Below, piece by piece: positions 1 to 7,854 of a stretch of DNA of 64,000 bases. Position 1 is the first letter of the stretch. Each line of letters opens with the position of its first letter. Both the position numbers and the translations under genes were made by a program. The stretch spans positions 667,291 through 731,290 of the forward strand of contig CAVWUA010000001.1 of assembly GCA_963758025.1 (NCBI GenBank), read 5' to 3'. This DNA is from CAVWUA01 sp963758025 (GTDB taxonomy: Bacteria > Planctomycetota > Planctomycetia > Isosphaerales > Isosphaeraceae). Below the pieces are notes generated by a model. It was not told the DNA's origin, did not search any database, and saw only the letters and a list, made by a program, of their open reading frames with translations.

Positions 1-1341
1 CGGGACGATTCGGATGCCATCCAGCACGCCGTCGATCAGGGGGACGGCCAGCTTCGCTTTCCCCGAGGAACCTACCGGCTGACCCGCCCGATCGAGATCG
101 AACTCTCCCAGGATGGTCCGCTGTCGGTGTGCGGCGAGGGGGGCACCGCGCACCTGCGCATGGACGCGCCCGGCCCGGCGCTCCGGCTGGTCGGCACCCA
201 CAACGGCACGGCCGACCCCGAGAGCGTTCAGGAGGCCATCTGGCAGCACGAGCGGTTACCCTCCGTCAGCAACCTCGAAATTCTTGGCGGACACGATCAG
301 GCCGATGGCATCCAGCTCGACGGTACCATGCAGGCCACGATCCGAGGCGTCCTGATCCGGCGCTGCCGTTACGGCGTCCATCTCGTCCGGCGCAATCGCA
401 ACGTTCTGCTCGCCGACGCGCACATCTACCACGGTCGTCCGGGAGGGATCGGCGTGTTCTTTGACGGCGTGAACCTGCACCAGACGATCATCGTCGGTTG
501 CCACATCAGCTACTGTCCCCACGCCGGGATCAAGCTCCAGCGCAGCGAGGTCCGCAACCTCCAGATCACCGGCTGCGATATCGAATACAACTTCGATCCC
601 GACCGCCCCGACTCCGCCGACGTCTGGATCGACTCCCGCGAAGGGACCGTCCGCGAAGGAACCATCGCCTCGAACACGATCCAGGCGAAAGACAGTCCAC
701 AGGGGGCCAACGTGCGGATCGAGGGGGCACCTCGCGAGACCTCCAGCGCCGCGGGGTTGTGGACGATCTCCGGAAACATCCTCCAGAGCCAGGCGTACAA
801 CCTCTGGCTGCGCTCGTGCCGAGGGGTCGTCGTGACGGGCAATTCGTTCGCGTCCGGCTACCGGCGTTCGATCTTGATGGAAGCCTGCCGCCATGTCGTC
901 GTCGGCTCGAACACCTTCGACCACAACCCGGACTACCAGGGAGACCGCACCGACGGGATCACCATTCGCCAATCGGCCGGCATCAGCCTCGCGAACCTGA
1001 TCCTGGAAGATACCAACCCCTTCACGCCCCAATCCGGTGGGGCGATCGAGGTTTTCGACTCCCAGGAAGTCTCGATCCAGGGTTGTCAGGTCCTCGACCC
1101 GGCCGCCCTGGGCATCGTTCTCGGCAACGTCCGACGATGCCGCGTCAGTGGTTGCACCGTCGTGGATCGTCGGCCGGAACCACGCATGACGGTGGGCATC
1201 CTCCTCTCGGGCACCCGGGACAATGCCGTGCAGAATAATCTCGTCAGCCAAGGAACCCGAGCCGCGTTACAGATTGACCCGGAATCCGCCCTGACCTCCG
1301 ACAATCTCGTTGTTCCACCCGCATCCGATTCGACCGAATGA
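1..1341 (+). CDS. Right-handed parallel beta-helix protein, 5' end missing
   Basis: The frame is open from the first base to a TGA at 1339-1341, so the gene begins outside the window and 446 residues are visible. The first residues (DDSDAIQHAVDQG, then LRFPRGTYRLT) match the start of a pectate-lyase-3 type beta-helix domain. About a dozen short turns follow, of the kind LQITGCDIEYN, WTISGNILQS, VVVTGNSFAS and VVVGSNTFDH, which is the rung pattern of a right-handed parallel beta-helix. Such proteins bind or cleave polysaccharides and are usually exported, but the signal peptide would lie upstream. No catalytic residues can be assigned, so the substrate is unknown. Confidence 0.85.
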   Translation, partial: RDDSDAIQHAVDQGDGQLRFPRGTYRLTRPIEIELSQDGPLSVCGEGGTAHLRMDAPGPALRLVGTHNGTADPESVQEAIWQHERLPSVSNLEILGGHDQADGIQLDGTMQATIRGVLIRRCRYGVHLVRRNRNVLLADAHIYHGRPGGIGVFFDGVNLHQTIIVGCHISYCPHAGIKLQRSEVRNLQITGCDIEYNFDPDRPDSADVWIDSREGTVREGTIASNTIQAKDSPQGANVRIEGAPRETSSAAGLWTISGNILQSQAYNLWLRSCRGVVVTGNSFASGYRRSILMEACRHVVVGSNTFDHNPDYQGDRTDGITIRQSAGISLANLILEDTNPFTPQSGGAIEVFDSQEVSIQGCQVLDPAALGIVLGNVRRCRVSGCTVVDRRPEPRMTVGILLSGTRDNAVQNNLVSQGTRAALQIDPESALTSDNLVVPPASDSTE

Positions 1342-1635
1342 GATAGTAAAATCTGATAAACAATAAATTGCATCATCGGGAACGATGGGAGCCGATGGTC
1401 TCTGCCCAAATTTTCGCGGTGTTTATTCTCTACAGAGGCGATTCGAGGCATCGTCGTAGTTCGCGATCGCGAAACGATAAACTATGTTGGAGTTATTGGA
1501 GGAATTGTCATCGTCAAGGCGACGGGGTTCCCGGTCCAGCCGCATGATAATTCCCGAATCGGGAAGAAACGGCCATGGGAGCATCTAATGGAACGCGTCG
1601 TGCGTGACCGAGCTTGCCCAATGGAGACGATCTAG
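1342..1635. other. Intergenic region, AT-richer than its surroundings
   Basis: No convincing gene is seen here. The base composition is visibly less GC-rich than the flanking genes. It holds a perfect 14-base palindrome, TTCGCGATCGCGAA, at 1460-1473, which could be an operator-like site but is not tied to any regulator. No clear terminator follows the beta-helix gene. Confidence 0.4.
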
Positions 1636-1875
1636 ATGGATGTCGCGGTGAAGTCGGAAGTTTCGAGCAAGCTCGAAGAGTTGGGGAGATTACTGACGGA
1701 GTTATCGCGACTTCATGACGAGAGACGGCGTCCTTCCGGAAAGGCTCCGTCCAACGTGGCGATCTGGGAAGATTCGGATTACCTCTATCTCGAATGGAAC
1801 CTGAAGAAGGCCTGGGGTGGGGAACTCGACATCTCGCTCCATGAGGGAACACTTTTTCTCCGGATGGAACCCTGA
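1636..1875 (+). CDS. Small Hsp20/alpha-crystallin-like protein
   Basis: This is a 79-residue protein with a short helical N-terminus (about residues 1-32) followed by a beta-rich half. The second half contains VAIWEDSDYLYLEWNL and then LDISLHEGTLFLRMEP, which resembles the first and central strands of the Hsp20 alpha-crystallin fold (v.v.e..d.y.l, then di.v..g.L.i). It is shorter than a normal small heat-shock protein and lacks the C-terminal IxI tail. A weak GGAGA lies 12 bases before the ATG. The next gene starts 11 bases after its stop, suggesting co-transcription. The family assignment is an inference from pattern only. Confidence 0.6.
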   Translation: MDVAVKSEVSSKLEELGRLLTELSRLHDERRRPSGKAPSNVAIWEDSDYLYLEWNLKKAWGGELDISLHEGTLFLRMEP

Positions 1876-1886
1876 GACGAATTGCT

Positions 1887-2360
1887 ATGGATCCGATCTG
1901 CTCGGGATTTCGGGTCGCTACGGGAGCAACTTCTTCGATGGAACACCACGCGAATAATCTGGCCGCCGATCGGCTGGAACGCATGGAGCGCGAATCTCGG
2001 CGGCGGAGGTGGGATAGCGCGATCTGCTCCGCCATGCGAGAGCTGGAAATTGAGTCTGTGGGTTCAACGACAGACTCGGGCATGACGAGGTTAGCCGAGC
2101 GGTTGGTCGGTCTGGAACGGGAAACGTACCAGTTGAGGAAGGAGTATAACCGCCTCTCCCGACGGGTGGAGGCTCTACAGCGTCGAAACGATTTTTGGAC
2201 GGTCGGGGCGGGACTCATTTCCGCGATGGCGCTCTGGATCGTCCTGGGCATCACGTTGCAGACCGTGAGCCCGATGATTCTCGGGCCGCGGGATTCCGTT
2301 CGAGGTTCCGACACGGGTCAGGAGATCCGTTCACGACTCACAAGGAGCCTGGTCCCCTGA
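1887..2360 (+). CDS. Coiled-coil single-pass membrane protein, function unknown
   Basis: I do not recognise a family. The 157-residue product has a charged, Arg/Glu-rich N-terminal half. A heptad-like stretch at about residues 66-105 (RLAERLVGLERETYQLRK and RLSRRVEALQRR) looks like a coiled coil. One hydrophobic segment follows at about 107-132 (WTVGAGLISAMALWIVLGIT), then a short polar tail. It is probably an inner-membrane protein with a cytoplasmic coiled coil. The ATG at 1887 lies just after the previous stop; internal ATGs at 1938 and 2082 are alternative starts. It sits immediately before the large hairpin at 2369-2470. Confidence 0.55.
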   Translation: MDPICSGFRVATGATSSMEHHANNLAADRLERMERESRRRRWDSAICSAMRELEIESVGSTTDSGMTRLAERLVGLERETYQLRKEYNRLSRRVEALQRRNDFWTVGAGLISAMALWIVLGITLQTVSPMILGPRDSVRGSDTGQEIRSRLTRSLVP

Positions 2361-2368
2361 ATGATCGC

Positions 2369-2470
2369 CGTTCAACCATGCTCTGCCCCGGTCTCGGCGC
2401 GGCGGGAATCTCCATGTTATCGTGGTAGAATTCCAGACGCGCCGAGAGCGGGACAGAGGACGGTTGAACG
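2369..2470. repeat. Long imperfect inverted repeat (hairpin) leading into the deaminase start codon
   Basis: The left arm at 2369-2409 and the right arm at 2430-2470 are reverse complements over 41 bases with about six mismatches, leaving a 20-base loop. The right arm ends directly before the ATG at 2471 and includes the likely ribosome-binding site AGAGGA at 2455-2460. An RNA covering it would fold the binding site into the stem. It could be a translational control element, a terminator-like structure for the upstream gene, or a small MITE-like repeat. No second copy was noticed in the window. Confidence 0.7.
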
Positions 2471-2941
2471 ATGAACGACCAGGACTTCATGCGTGAGGCC
2501 ATCCGGCAGGCCCGCGATGGGATTGCCGCCCAGCAGACCCCCTTCGGGGCGGTTGTCGTGCGGGAAGGAACGATCGTGGCGGCAACTCACAATACTGTCT
2601 GGAAGGACTGCGATCCGACGGCGCACGCCGAGATCAACGCCTTGCGGGTGGCGGCTCGATCGCTCGATCGGATCGACCTGAGCGGTTGCACCGTCTATTC
2701 CACGTGTGAGCCCTGTCCGATGTGCATCGCCGCCATTCACTGGTCGAAGGCCGATCGGGTTGTCTTTGGCGCGACGATCGCCGACGCTCAGCGGGCCGGT
2801 TTCGAAGAGTTGCCGATCGCCGCCAGGACACTCGCCGAGATGGGAAATAGCCCCCTCCAGGTCGAAGGAGGAGTGCTTCTCGACGAATGTGCCGCCCTGT
2901 TCGACGAATGGAAGCGCCGAGGTCAGGCTCAGACCTACTGA
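2471..2941 (+). CDS. guaD: Guanine deaminase-like cytidine deaminase superfamily enzyme
   Basis: The 156-residue product has the zinc-dependent deaminase signature: HAE at 52-54 (zinc His and proton-shuttling Glu) and PCPMC at 81-85 (zinc Cys pair). It would convert guanine to xanthine plus ammonia in purine salvage. DPTAHAEI, YSTCEPCPMC and the later ADAQRAGF fit the Bacillus-type guanine deaminase better than tRNA adenosine deaminase TadA. The length and the C-terminal Tyr also match that enzyme, whose C-terminus closes the neighbouring active site. TadA remains the main alternative. The start codon directly abuts the hairpin at 2369-2470, so translation may be structure-controlled. Confidence 0.8.
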   Translation: MNDQDFMREAIRQARDGIAAQQTPFGAVVVREGTIVAATHNTVWKDCDPTAHAEINALRVAARSLDRIDLSGCTVYSTCEPCPMCIAAIHWSKADRVVFGATIADAQRAGFEELPIAARTLAEMGNSPLQVEGGVLLDECAALFDEWKRRGQAQTY

Positions 2942-3039
2942 CGGATCGCTTGCCTGGGAGCGAGTCACGGGTTAGGGTGAATCAGGAGAGGATCTACCGA
3001 AATCCGCGCTGATGACTCCGTACCGAGCGAGGAATTCTC

Positions 3040-3213
3040 GTGAATTGTCCCGATGCCGACCACGAGGAGCGACCCCAGCCGGACCCGGACAAAACCCCCG
3101 GCCGTCCCGCCTGCCCCGTTTGCGGTGGTCATCTCATCGAGATCCGCGCCAAGCTGACCTGCTCCCGTTGTCGGACGATCTGCGAGACCTGCTGTGAGGG
3201 AGGGCGCGGCTGA
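3040..3213 (+). CDS. 57-residue zinc-ribbon protein
   Basis: A GTG at 3040 with GAGG eight bases upstream opens a 57-residue frame ending in TGA at 3211-3213. An in-frame stop at 3013 rules out a much longer version. Two CxxC knuckles (Cys25/28 in CPVCGG and Cys41/44 in CSRC) are followed by CETCCEGG with three more cysteines (48, 51, 52). The linker LIEIRAKL is beta-like, so the whole reads as a small zinc ribbon. Small proteins of this type are common and usually unannotated. The role is unknown. It lies 26 bases before the aminotransferase start, so the two may be co-transcribed. Confidence 0.65.
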   Translation: MNCPDADHEERPQPDPDKTPGRPACPVCGGHLIEIRAKLTCSRCRTICETCCEGGRG

Positions 3214-3239
3214 GAGCCTCTCCGCACGGAGTGATCTCC

Positions 3240-4447
3240 ATGAACGCGGCTCCAGAGCCCCCCGCCGACCCGCTCCAGACCGTGCGCGATCGGTTCCCGA
3301 TCCTCGCGACAACAAACTACCTGATCAGCAACTCACTCGGGGCGATGCCCCTCGAGGTCGAGGCCAGCTTGCGCTCCTACGCGGACACCTGGGCCTCCCG
3401 GGGCGTCCGCGCCTGGGAAGAATCCTGGTGGGAGCTGGCCGCCGCGCTCGGTGATGATGTTGCGCCGCTGATTGGAGCGGGGGCGGGGGAAGTCGTCTTT
3501 CAGCCGAACGTCACGCTGGCCCATGCCGTCCTCTTCAGCGCGTTCGACTTCCGGCAAGGCCGCCCGAAGGTCGTGACCGACGCGATGCACTTCCCGTCGG
3601 TCCTCTACCTGCTCGCTCAGCACGCCGAACGGGGCGCCGAGGTCGTCGCCGTGCCGAGCGACGACGGGATCACGGTCTCGACCGACCGCATCGTCGAGGC
3701 CATCGACGAGCGAACGGCGTTCGTCAACCTCTCGCACGTGCTGTTTCAGAGCGCCTATATCCACGACATCGCGGCCATCGCCGCGCGGGCACGCGCCGTC
3801 GGCGCGATCACGATCATCGACGGCTATCAAGCGGTCGGCGCGATTCCGGTGGATGTCCGCGCGCTCGATGTCGATGCCTATATCGGCGGTTGCTTGAAGT
3901 GGCTTTGCGGCGGGCCGGGAGCGGCCTTTCTCTGGGTTCGGCCGGAGCTGCGCCCCGACTGACCCCCCGGCTGACCGGCTGGATGTCGCACCGGCGGCCG
4001 TTCGATTTCGCCCCCCGGCTCGACCGTCGCGACGACGCCTGGCGCTTCCTTCATGGCACGCCCGCGATCCCGGCCCTGTACGCGGCGCGTCCCGGCCTGC
4101 GGATCATCCGGGAGGTCGGGATCACGGCCATTCGCGCCCAATCGGTGCGCCAGACGGCCCGACTCATCATCCTGGCGGAGGATCGCGGCTTTGCGTGCAA
4201 GACTCCCCGCGAGCCGGAACGCCGGGGCGGGACCGTGGCCCTGGACCTGCCGCACGGCTACGAAGTCTCAAGGGCCTTGAAGGACCGCTCCATCCTTTGC
4301 GACTATCGCCCCGGAGCCGGAGTGCGCCTCTCCCCCCACTTCTACACGAGAGATGACGAACTGGACGCCGCGATCGAGGCCATCAGCGCGATCCTCGACC
4401 GCGGCGACTGGAAACGCTTCGCCGACCGGCATTCGGCTGTTACCTGA
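3240..4447 (+). CDS. Class V aminotransferase, kynureninase-like (one frame change)
   Basis: This is a PLP-dependent fold-type I enzyme. The N-terminal part has NYLISNSLGAMP (28-37), Asp194 in IIDGYQAVG to hold the PLP ring nitrogen, and the Schiff-base Lys220 in GGCLKWLCGGPG. That set resembles kynureninase and related class V enzymes. The reading frame breaks at about 3955 in a C-rich stretch and continues in another frame with PRLTGWMSHRRPFDF through to RSILCDYRPGAGVRLSPHFY, the expected C-terminal domain. One missing base would explain it. The ATG at 3240 has GGAG eight bases upstream. The substrate is not determined; isopenicillin-N epimerase-like or cysteine desulfurase-like roles are possible. 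Confidence 0.8.
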
Positions 4448-4473
4448 TATGTATTCAAGAAGTATTTACTCCT

Positions 4474-5769
4474 CTATTCCGGCAGCTTCTGGCCGCGAGT
4501 TTCCGGCGCGAAGATGAGCAGGACCAGGCCGACGAGGAACAGGCTGGACATCAGGACAACGGCATGGCGCATGCCGTACCAGACGCCCAGTTGCCCCCGG
4601 ACCAGGAGCATCCCCGCGCCGAGCAGGCGGCCGACATTGAAGCAGAAGCTGGAGCCGGTCGCCCGCAGGCGGGTCGGGAACAGTTCGGGAAAGTAGATTG
4701 CGTAGCCGGCGTGCATCCCGACGACGAAGAAGGCCATCAACGGCAACAACAGCATCGTGTGCCACAGCGTCGTGGAGCCGAGGAACGTCAACGGCACGAG
4801 AATCACGGCGGCGACGTGGTAAATGGCGAACGTCCCACGCCTTCCCAGCCACGAGGCCAGGGCGCGAACAACAAGCAGGCCGAGCAGGCCGCCGGTGAAG
4901 TTCATCATCATATAGACGAAACTGGCCGAGGATTGCCGCTCCGCCTCGGGGACGTTCGGGCCGAGTACGTCCTTGACCAGCTCAGGGGCCCATGCGTAGA
5001 TGCCCCAGTAGGTTCCCAGACCGATCGACGCCAGCCCCAGGCCAATCCAGGCGCGGCGGTCGCCCAGAAGTTCGGTCAGGCTGCCGAACTTCTGCCCGAG
5101 CGCGGCCGTCTCCCGAGCCTGCCGCCAGCCTTCCGGCTCCTTCAATCGCAAGCGAATCCAGAACGTCAAGAGCGCCGGTGCCAGACCGAGCAGGAATCCC
5201 CAGCGCCAGGCGCCCGGACCGGTCAACAGCATGCCGGTCAACGACGCCAGCACCACCCCGAGCACACTCAGGGCGTGGAACGTGCCCGAGGCCAGCGCCC
5301 GCGACCGTTCGGGGAACGTCTCGGCGACCAGCGACGCCGCCACCGCCCACTCGCCGCCGACGCCCAGGGCCACGAGTAACCGCAAGGCATGAAGCTGATA
5401 CACGTCCCGCACGAAAAACGTCAGCGCTGAAAAGATGGAGTACGTCAGGATCGTCAACGACAGAACTCGCACGCGGCCGATCCGGTCGCCCAGCATCCCG
5501 AAGAACAGGCCGCCGATCGCCCCTCCGACCAGGAACAATGCCAGGGCGATGTTTCCGTGCCACTCCATCGCCGCGAGCGCCGCGGTGTCCCCCTCCCCGA
5601 TCGTCGCTTTGATCCCCAGCAGATCCTTCAAGGCCGACGATTTGAAGATGGCGAAAAGCTGCCCCTCGTACACGTCGAACACCCATCCCGCCGAGGCGAT
5701 GGCGAAGACCATCCATTGATAGCCGCTGATCTTCTCCTTCGGAAGGTCCGGGTGGTCGGGCGTGGACAT
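4474..5769 (-). CDS. MFS transporter, sugar/acid porter type
   Basis: The 431-residue protein has about twelve hydrophobic segments and the major facilitator loop 2-3 motif GMLGDRIGRVRVL. GVGGEWAVAASLVAETFP follows in the region around helix 4, typical of sialate, shikimate and sugar:H+ porters. The long upstream frame is trimmed to the ATG at 5769, preceded by GGAG at good spacing and giving the usual MFS N-terminus (KISGYQWMVFAIASAGWVFD). It is the last gene of a likely four-gene operon with the deacetylase (40-base gap), the nagB-like gene and the 90-residue protein, so an amino sugar or its derivative is a reasonable substrate guess. Confidence 0.88.
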   Translation of the reverse strand: MSTPDHPDLPKEKISGYQWMVFAIASAGWVFDVYEGQLFAIFKSSALKDLLGIKATIGEGDTAALAAMEWHGNIALALFLVGGAIGGLFFGMLGDRIGRVRVLSLTILTYSIFSALTFFVRDVYQLHALRLLVALGVGGEWAVAASLVAETFPERSRALASGTFHALSVLGVVLASLTGMLLTGPGAWRWGFLLGLAPALLTFWIRLRLKEPEGWRQARETAALGQKFGSLTELLGDRRAWIGLGLASIGLGTYWGIYAWAPELVKDVLGPNVPEAERQSSASFVYMMMNFTGGLLGLLVVRALASWLGRRGTFAIYHVAAVILVPLTFLGSTTLWHTMLLLPLMAFFVVGMHAGYAIYFPELFPTRLRATGSSFCFNVGRLLGAGMLLVRGQLGVWYGMRHAVVLMSSLFLVGLVLLIFAPETRGQKLPE

Positions 5770-5809
5770 GCGAGCGTCTCCGTCAAGGCCGAACAGAATC
5801 GAGAAGATC

Positions 5810-6532
5810 TCAAGGAAACAGCGGCTCCGATCGCCGGCGCCCCCAGCGCAACACGGGGCGAAAGCCCTCGGCGTAACGGACACCGCACTGGAACCCCCGA
5901 AGCCGGGCGAGCGTCTCGGCCAGGTCCTCCAGGTCGCTGATCCCGCCATCGCTCCGGGCCGTCTGGCTGGCGTGGCAGGCGAGCATCCGGCGCTTGATGC
6001 CGATCGTCGCCGTGATATCCACCAGGTGGGTCGGCTCGAAGTCGATCCCCGCCAGGTGGTCCATGCTCATCAATGCGGGGGGAGCATCGAGCGGCGGCAC
6101 GTCCGGCAGGTGTCCGGCCGACGCCGCGAACCACGAACAGCGGCCAACCAATTCGGCGACCCGCACGTGATCGTCGTGATAGTCGAGCGGACTATGCGTC
6201 AGGATCAGCTCGGGTTTCGTCGCGCGCAACAGGAGGATGAACGCCCGACGCGTCTCGGGCGTGTCGCGGACCTCGGCATCCCCTTGATCCAGGAATGTGA
6301 TCGACGACGCGCCGAGAATCTCCGACGCGCGTCGGGCCTCATCCTGGCGGGTCGCGGCGAGTGTGGAATCGGCTCCGGGACGACCGCCCCGGTCCCCCCG
6401 ACAAACGATCGCCAGATGGACCTCGCTGCCCGCCGAGCGGAACTTCGCCAGTGTCCCGGCGCACAGCAGTTCGATATCGTCAGGATGCGCCCCGATGGCC
6501 AGGACGCGGCGGGGTAGCTCCGAATCACTCAT
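5810..6532 (-). CDS. PIG-L/LmbE family N-acetylglucosaminyl deacetylase-like protein
   Basis: The 240-residue product begins VLAIGAHPDDIELLCAGT. The AHPDD motif at 15-19 supplies zinc ligands and the catalytic Asp, and SPLDYHDDHVRVAEL carries the further zinc His. This family removes acetyl groups from GlcNAc-containing glycolipids or thiol precursors (PIG-L, MshB, BshB). The start ATG at 6532 overlaps the stop of the nagB-like gene by four bases (ATGA), indicating translational coupling. Deacetylation followed by deamination of an amino sugar would fit the pair. It is one of three PIG-L genes in this window and is not closely alike to the other two. Confidence 0.88.
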   Translation of the reverse strand: MSDSELPRRVLAIGAHPDDIELLCAGTLAKFRSAGSEVHLAIVCRGDRGGRPGADSTLAATRQDEARRASEILGASSITFLDQGDAEVRDTPETRRAFILLLRATKPELILTHSPLDYHDDHVRVAELVGRCSWFAASAGHLPDVPPLDAPPALMSMDHLAGIDFEPTHLVDITATIGIKRRMLACHASQTARSDGGISDLEDLAETLARLRGFQCGVRYAEGFRPVLRWGRRRSEPLFP

Positions 6533-7359
6533 TGCAGACGGACCTCCGGCGCGTCGGCGACAAAGTCCGCCACGATCAGTTCCGCCGCCGGATGCCGCTG
6601 GATCAGGGACGCCGGACAGGACGCCGAGACCGGACCATGCGCCACCTGCCGCACCACCCCGCGCTGCCAAGGGCGGTTGGCATACAGCAGGATGCGGCGA
6701 GCCCCAAGGATTTCCCGCATTCCAACCGTCACCGCCCGCGTCGGGATCAGGTCGATTGCGCACGAGAGGTTGACCGCCATGTGCGCCCGGGACACCGGAT
6801 CGAGCGTGAGCACGCGCGTTGGTCTTGTGGCGAATGTCTCGGGATCGACCTGCTCCGGCTCGTTGAACGCGATGTGCCCGTTCAAACCGATTCCGCCAAA
6901 GCAGGCGTCCACGCCCCCGCGCTCGGCGATGGCCGCCGCGACCGCCTCCGGCCGCTCGGGATCGGGAAAGAGCCGGTTTTCCCGACGGAACCCGGTCTCG
7001 GGCGGCAAGTGGTCGTAAAAGCCGCGCTGCATGAAGCCCCGGAAACTGAGCGGGTGATCGCCGGAAATCGGGTGGTCCGCGTCGTCGAGGAATTCATCCA
7101 TGTTCAGGAAGGTGACGTTCCGGCAATCAAGCGGTTCCTCTCGAATAATCCGTGCGAGCGGTTCGTACTGTCCGACCGGTCCGACCGGCACGATGAGGCA
7201 CGTCGGTTTCCCCTGGCGGTTGTTCTCGCGGATGATCCCGGCCATCGTCCCGGCCATGTCCCGCATCAAGGAGGCGGGATCACCCCCGACGCGAACGCGG
7301 ACCGGGCTGCCGAGTCCCAGCCGGGCGCGGGGGATCTCCATGAGCTGCCAGACGTCCAT
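6529..7359 (-). CDS. nagB: Glucosamine-6-phosphate deaminase family protein
   Basis: The 276-residue enzyme carries the NagB landmarks: LNMDEFLDD with the catalytic Asp, GGIGLNGHIAFNEP with the ring-opening His, and a C-terminal SCPASLIQRHP. NagB converts glucosamine-6-phosphate to fructose-6-phosphate and ammonia. The phosphate-binding sugar-isomerase core is intact. It is coupled to the downstream PIG-L gene by an ATGA overlap and follows a 90-residue hypothetical by 39 bases. Planctomycetes often carry divergent NagB paralogues, so the exact sugar phosphate may differ from the E. coli enzyme. Confidence 0.85.
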   Translation of the reverse strand: MDVWQLMEIPRARLGLGSPVRVRVGGDPASLMRDMAGTMAGIIRENNRQGKPTCLIVPVGPVGQYEPLARIIREEPLDCRNVTFLNMDEFLDDADHPISGDHPLSFRGFMQRGFYDHLPPETGFRRENRLFPDPERPEAVAAAIAERGGVDACFGGIGLNGHIAFNEPEQVDPETFATRPTRVLTLDPVSRAHMAVNLSCAIDLIPTRAVTVGMREILGARRILLYANRPWQRGVVRQVAHGPVSASCPASLIQRHPAAELIVADFVADAPEVRLQ

Positions 7360-7398
7360 GACGACCTCGATCCGACGTATCTGATGGAAACGCGTGGG

Positions 7399-7671
7399 TT
7401 ATTCCTTGGGGCGAAGGATCTGACCGGCGAAGGCGATCCGGGTGACGACCCAGCGGTCGGGGCCGTCGGGCTCGACCTCCGCATCGAATGCCCGCCGCTC
7501 GATGTTCTCGGGCTCCAGATCCGGCTCGCGCAGGAGAAACTCGAACGGGATGACCAGCCGCCGCGGCTGGCCTGGTCCGACCCCCTGGACCCGCAAGGTC
7601 ATCTCGATCCGGTCGCTGCCCGGCGGGTTTTCCTCCAGGGTTGCCGTCTGGATCAGACCATGCAGATGCAT
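7399..7671 (-). CDS. 90-residue beta-rich hypothetical protein
   Basis: I do not recognise a family. The product (MHLHGLIQTATLEENP at the start, QILRPKE at the end) alternates hydrophobic and polar residues in strand-like runs such as RIEMTLRVQGV and RRLVIPFEFLL, suggesting a compact beta fold. The ATG at 7671 follows an AGGAT ribosome-binding site. The longer upstream extension of this frame does not look coding. A promoter-like pair (GTGACG, 17 bases, TATAAC) lies about 50 bases upstream, making this the first gene of the nagB/PIG-L/MFS operon. Confidence 0.6.
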   Translation of the reverse strand: MHLHGLIQTATLEENPPGSDRIEMTLRVQGVGPGQPRRLVIPFEFLLREPDLEPENIERRAFDAEVEPDGPDRWVVTRIAFAGQILRPKE

Positions 7672-7723
7672 GAAGATCCTCCAATGCGATCCGAGTGTGA
7701 CGGGAAGGGGCCTCGATTCCGCC

Positions 7724-7752
7724 GTTATAACCCACCGAAACGCCGCCGTCAC
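7724..7752 (-). promoter_or_regulatory. Candidate sigma70-type promoter for the nagB-like operon
   Basis: On the minus strand GTGACG (7747-7752) and TATAAC (7724-7729) are separated by 17 bases, matching 4/6 and 5/6 consensus positions. The start codon of the first operon gene lies 53 bases downstream of the -10 box. Confidence 0.4.
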
Positions 7753-7800
7753 CAAGACACTCGACTTACCTGGCATGAAAATCGCGGATCTTGTCGTTTG

Positions 7801-7809
7801 TGCTACAAT
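7801..7809 (+). promoter_or_regulatory. Candidate extended -10 promoter for the lipase gene
   Basis: TGCTACAAT fits an extended -10 element (TG-N-TACAAT, 5/6 for the hexamer). No good -35 box is seen. A transcript from here would start near 7816 and supports the GTG at 7855 as the lipase start. Confidence 0.35.
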
Positions 7810-7854
7810 GAAACTTGAAGGTTTTCGCGGTCGGCATGGAGGAGTCTCGACCGC

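Noticed and set aside
256..1251. 331-codon minus-strand frame opposite the beta-helix gene
   Set aside because: The plus strand shows repeated beta-helix rungs; the minus frame has none and no start signal.
6361..7818. 485-codon plus-strand frame across the nagB/PIG-L region
   Set aside because: It spans the ATGA junction of two confident minus-strand genes and has shadow-type Arg/Asp/Pro composition.
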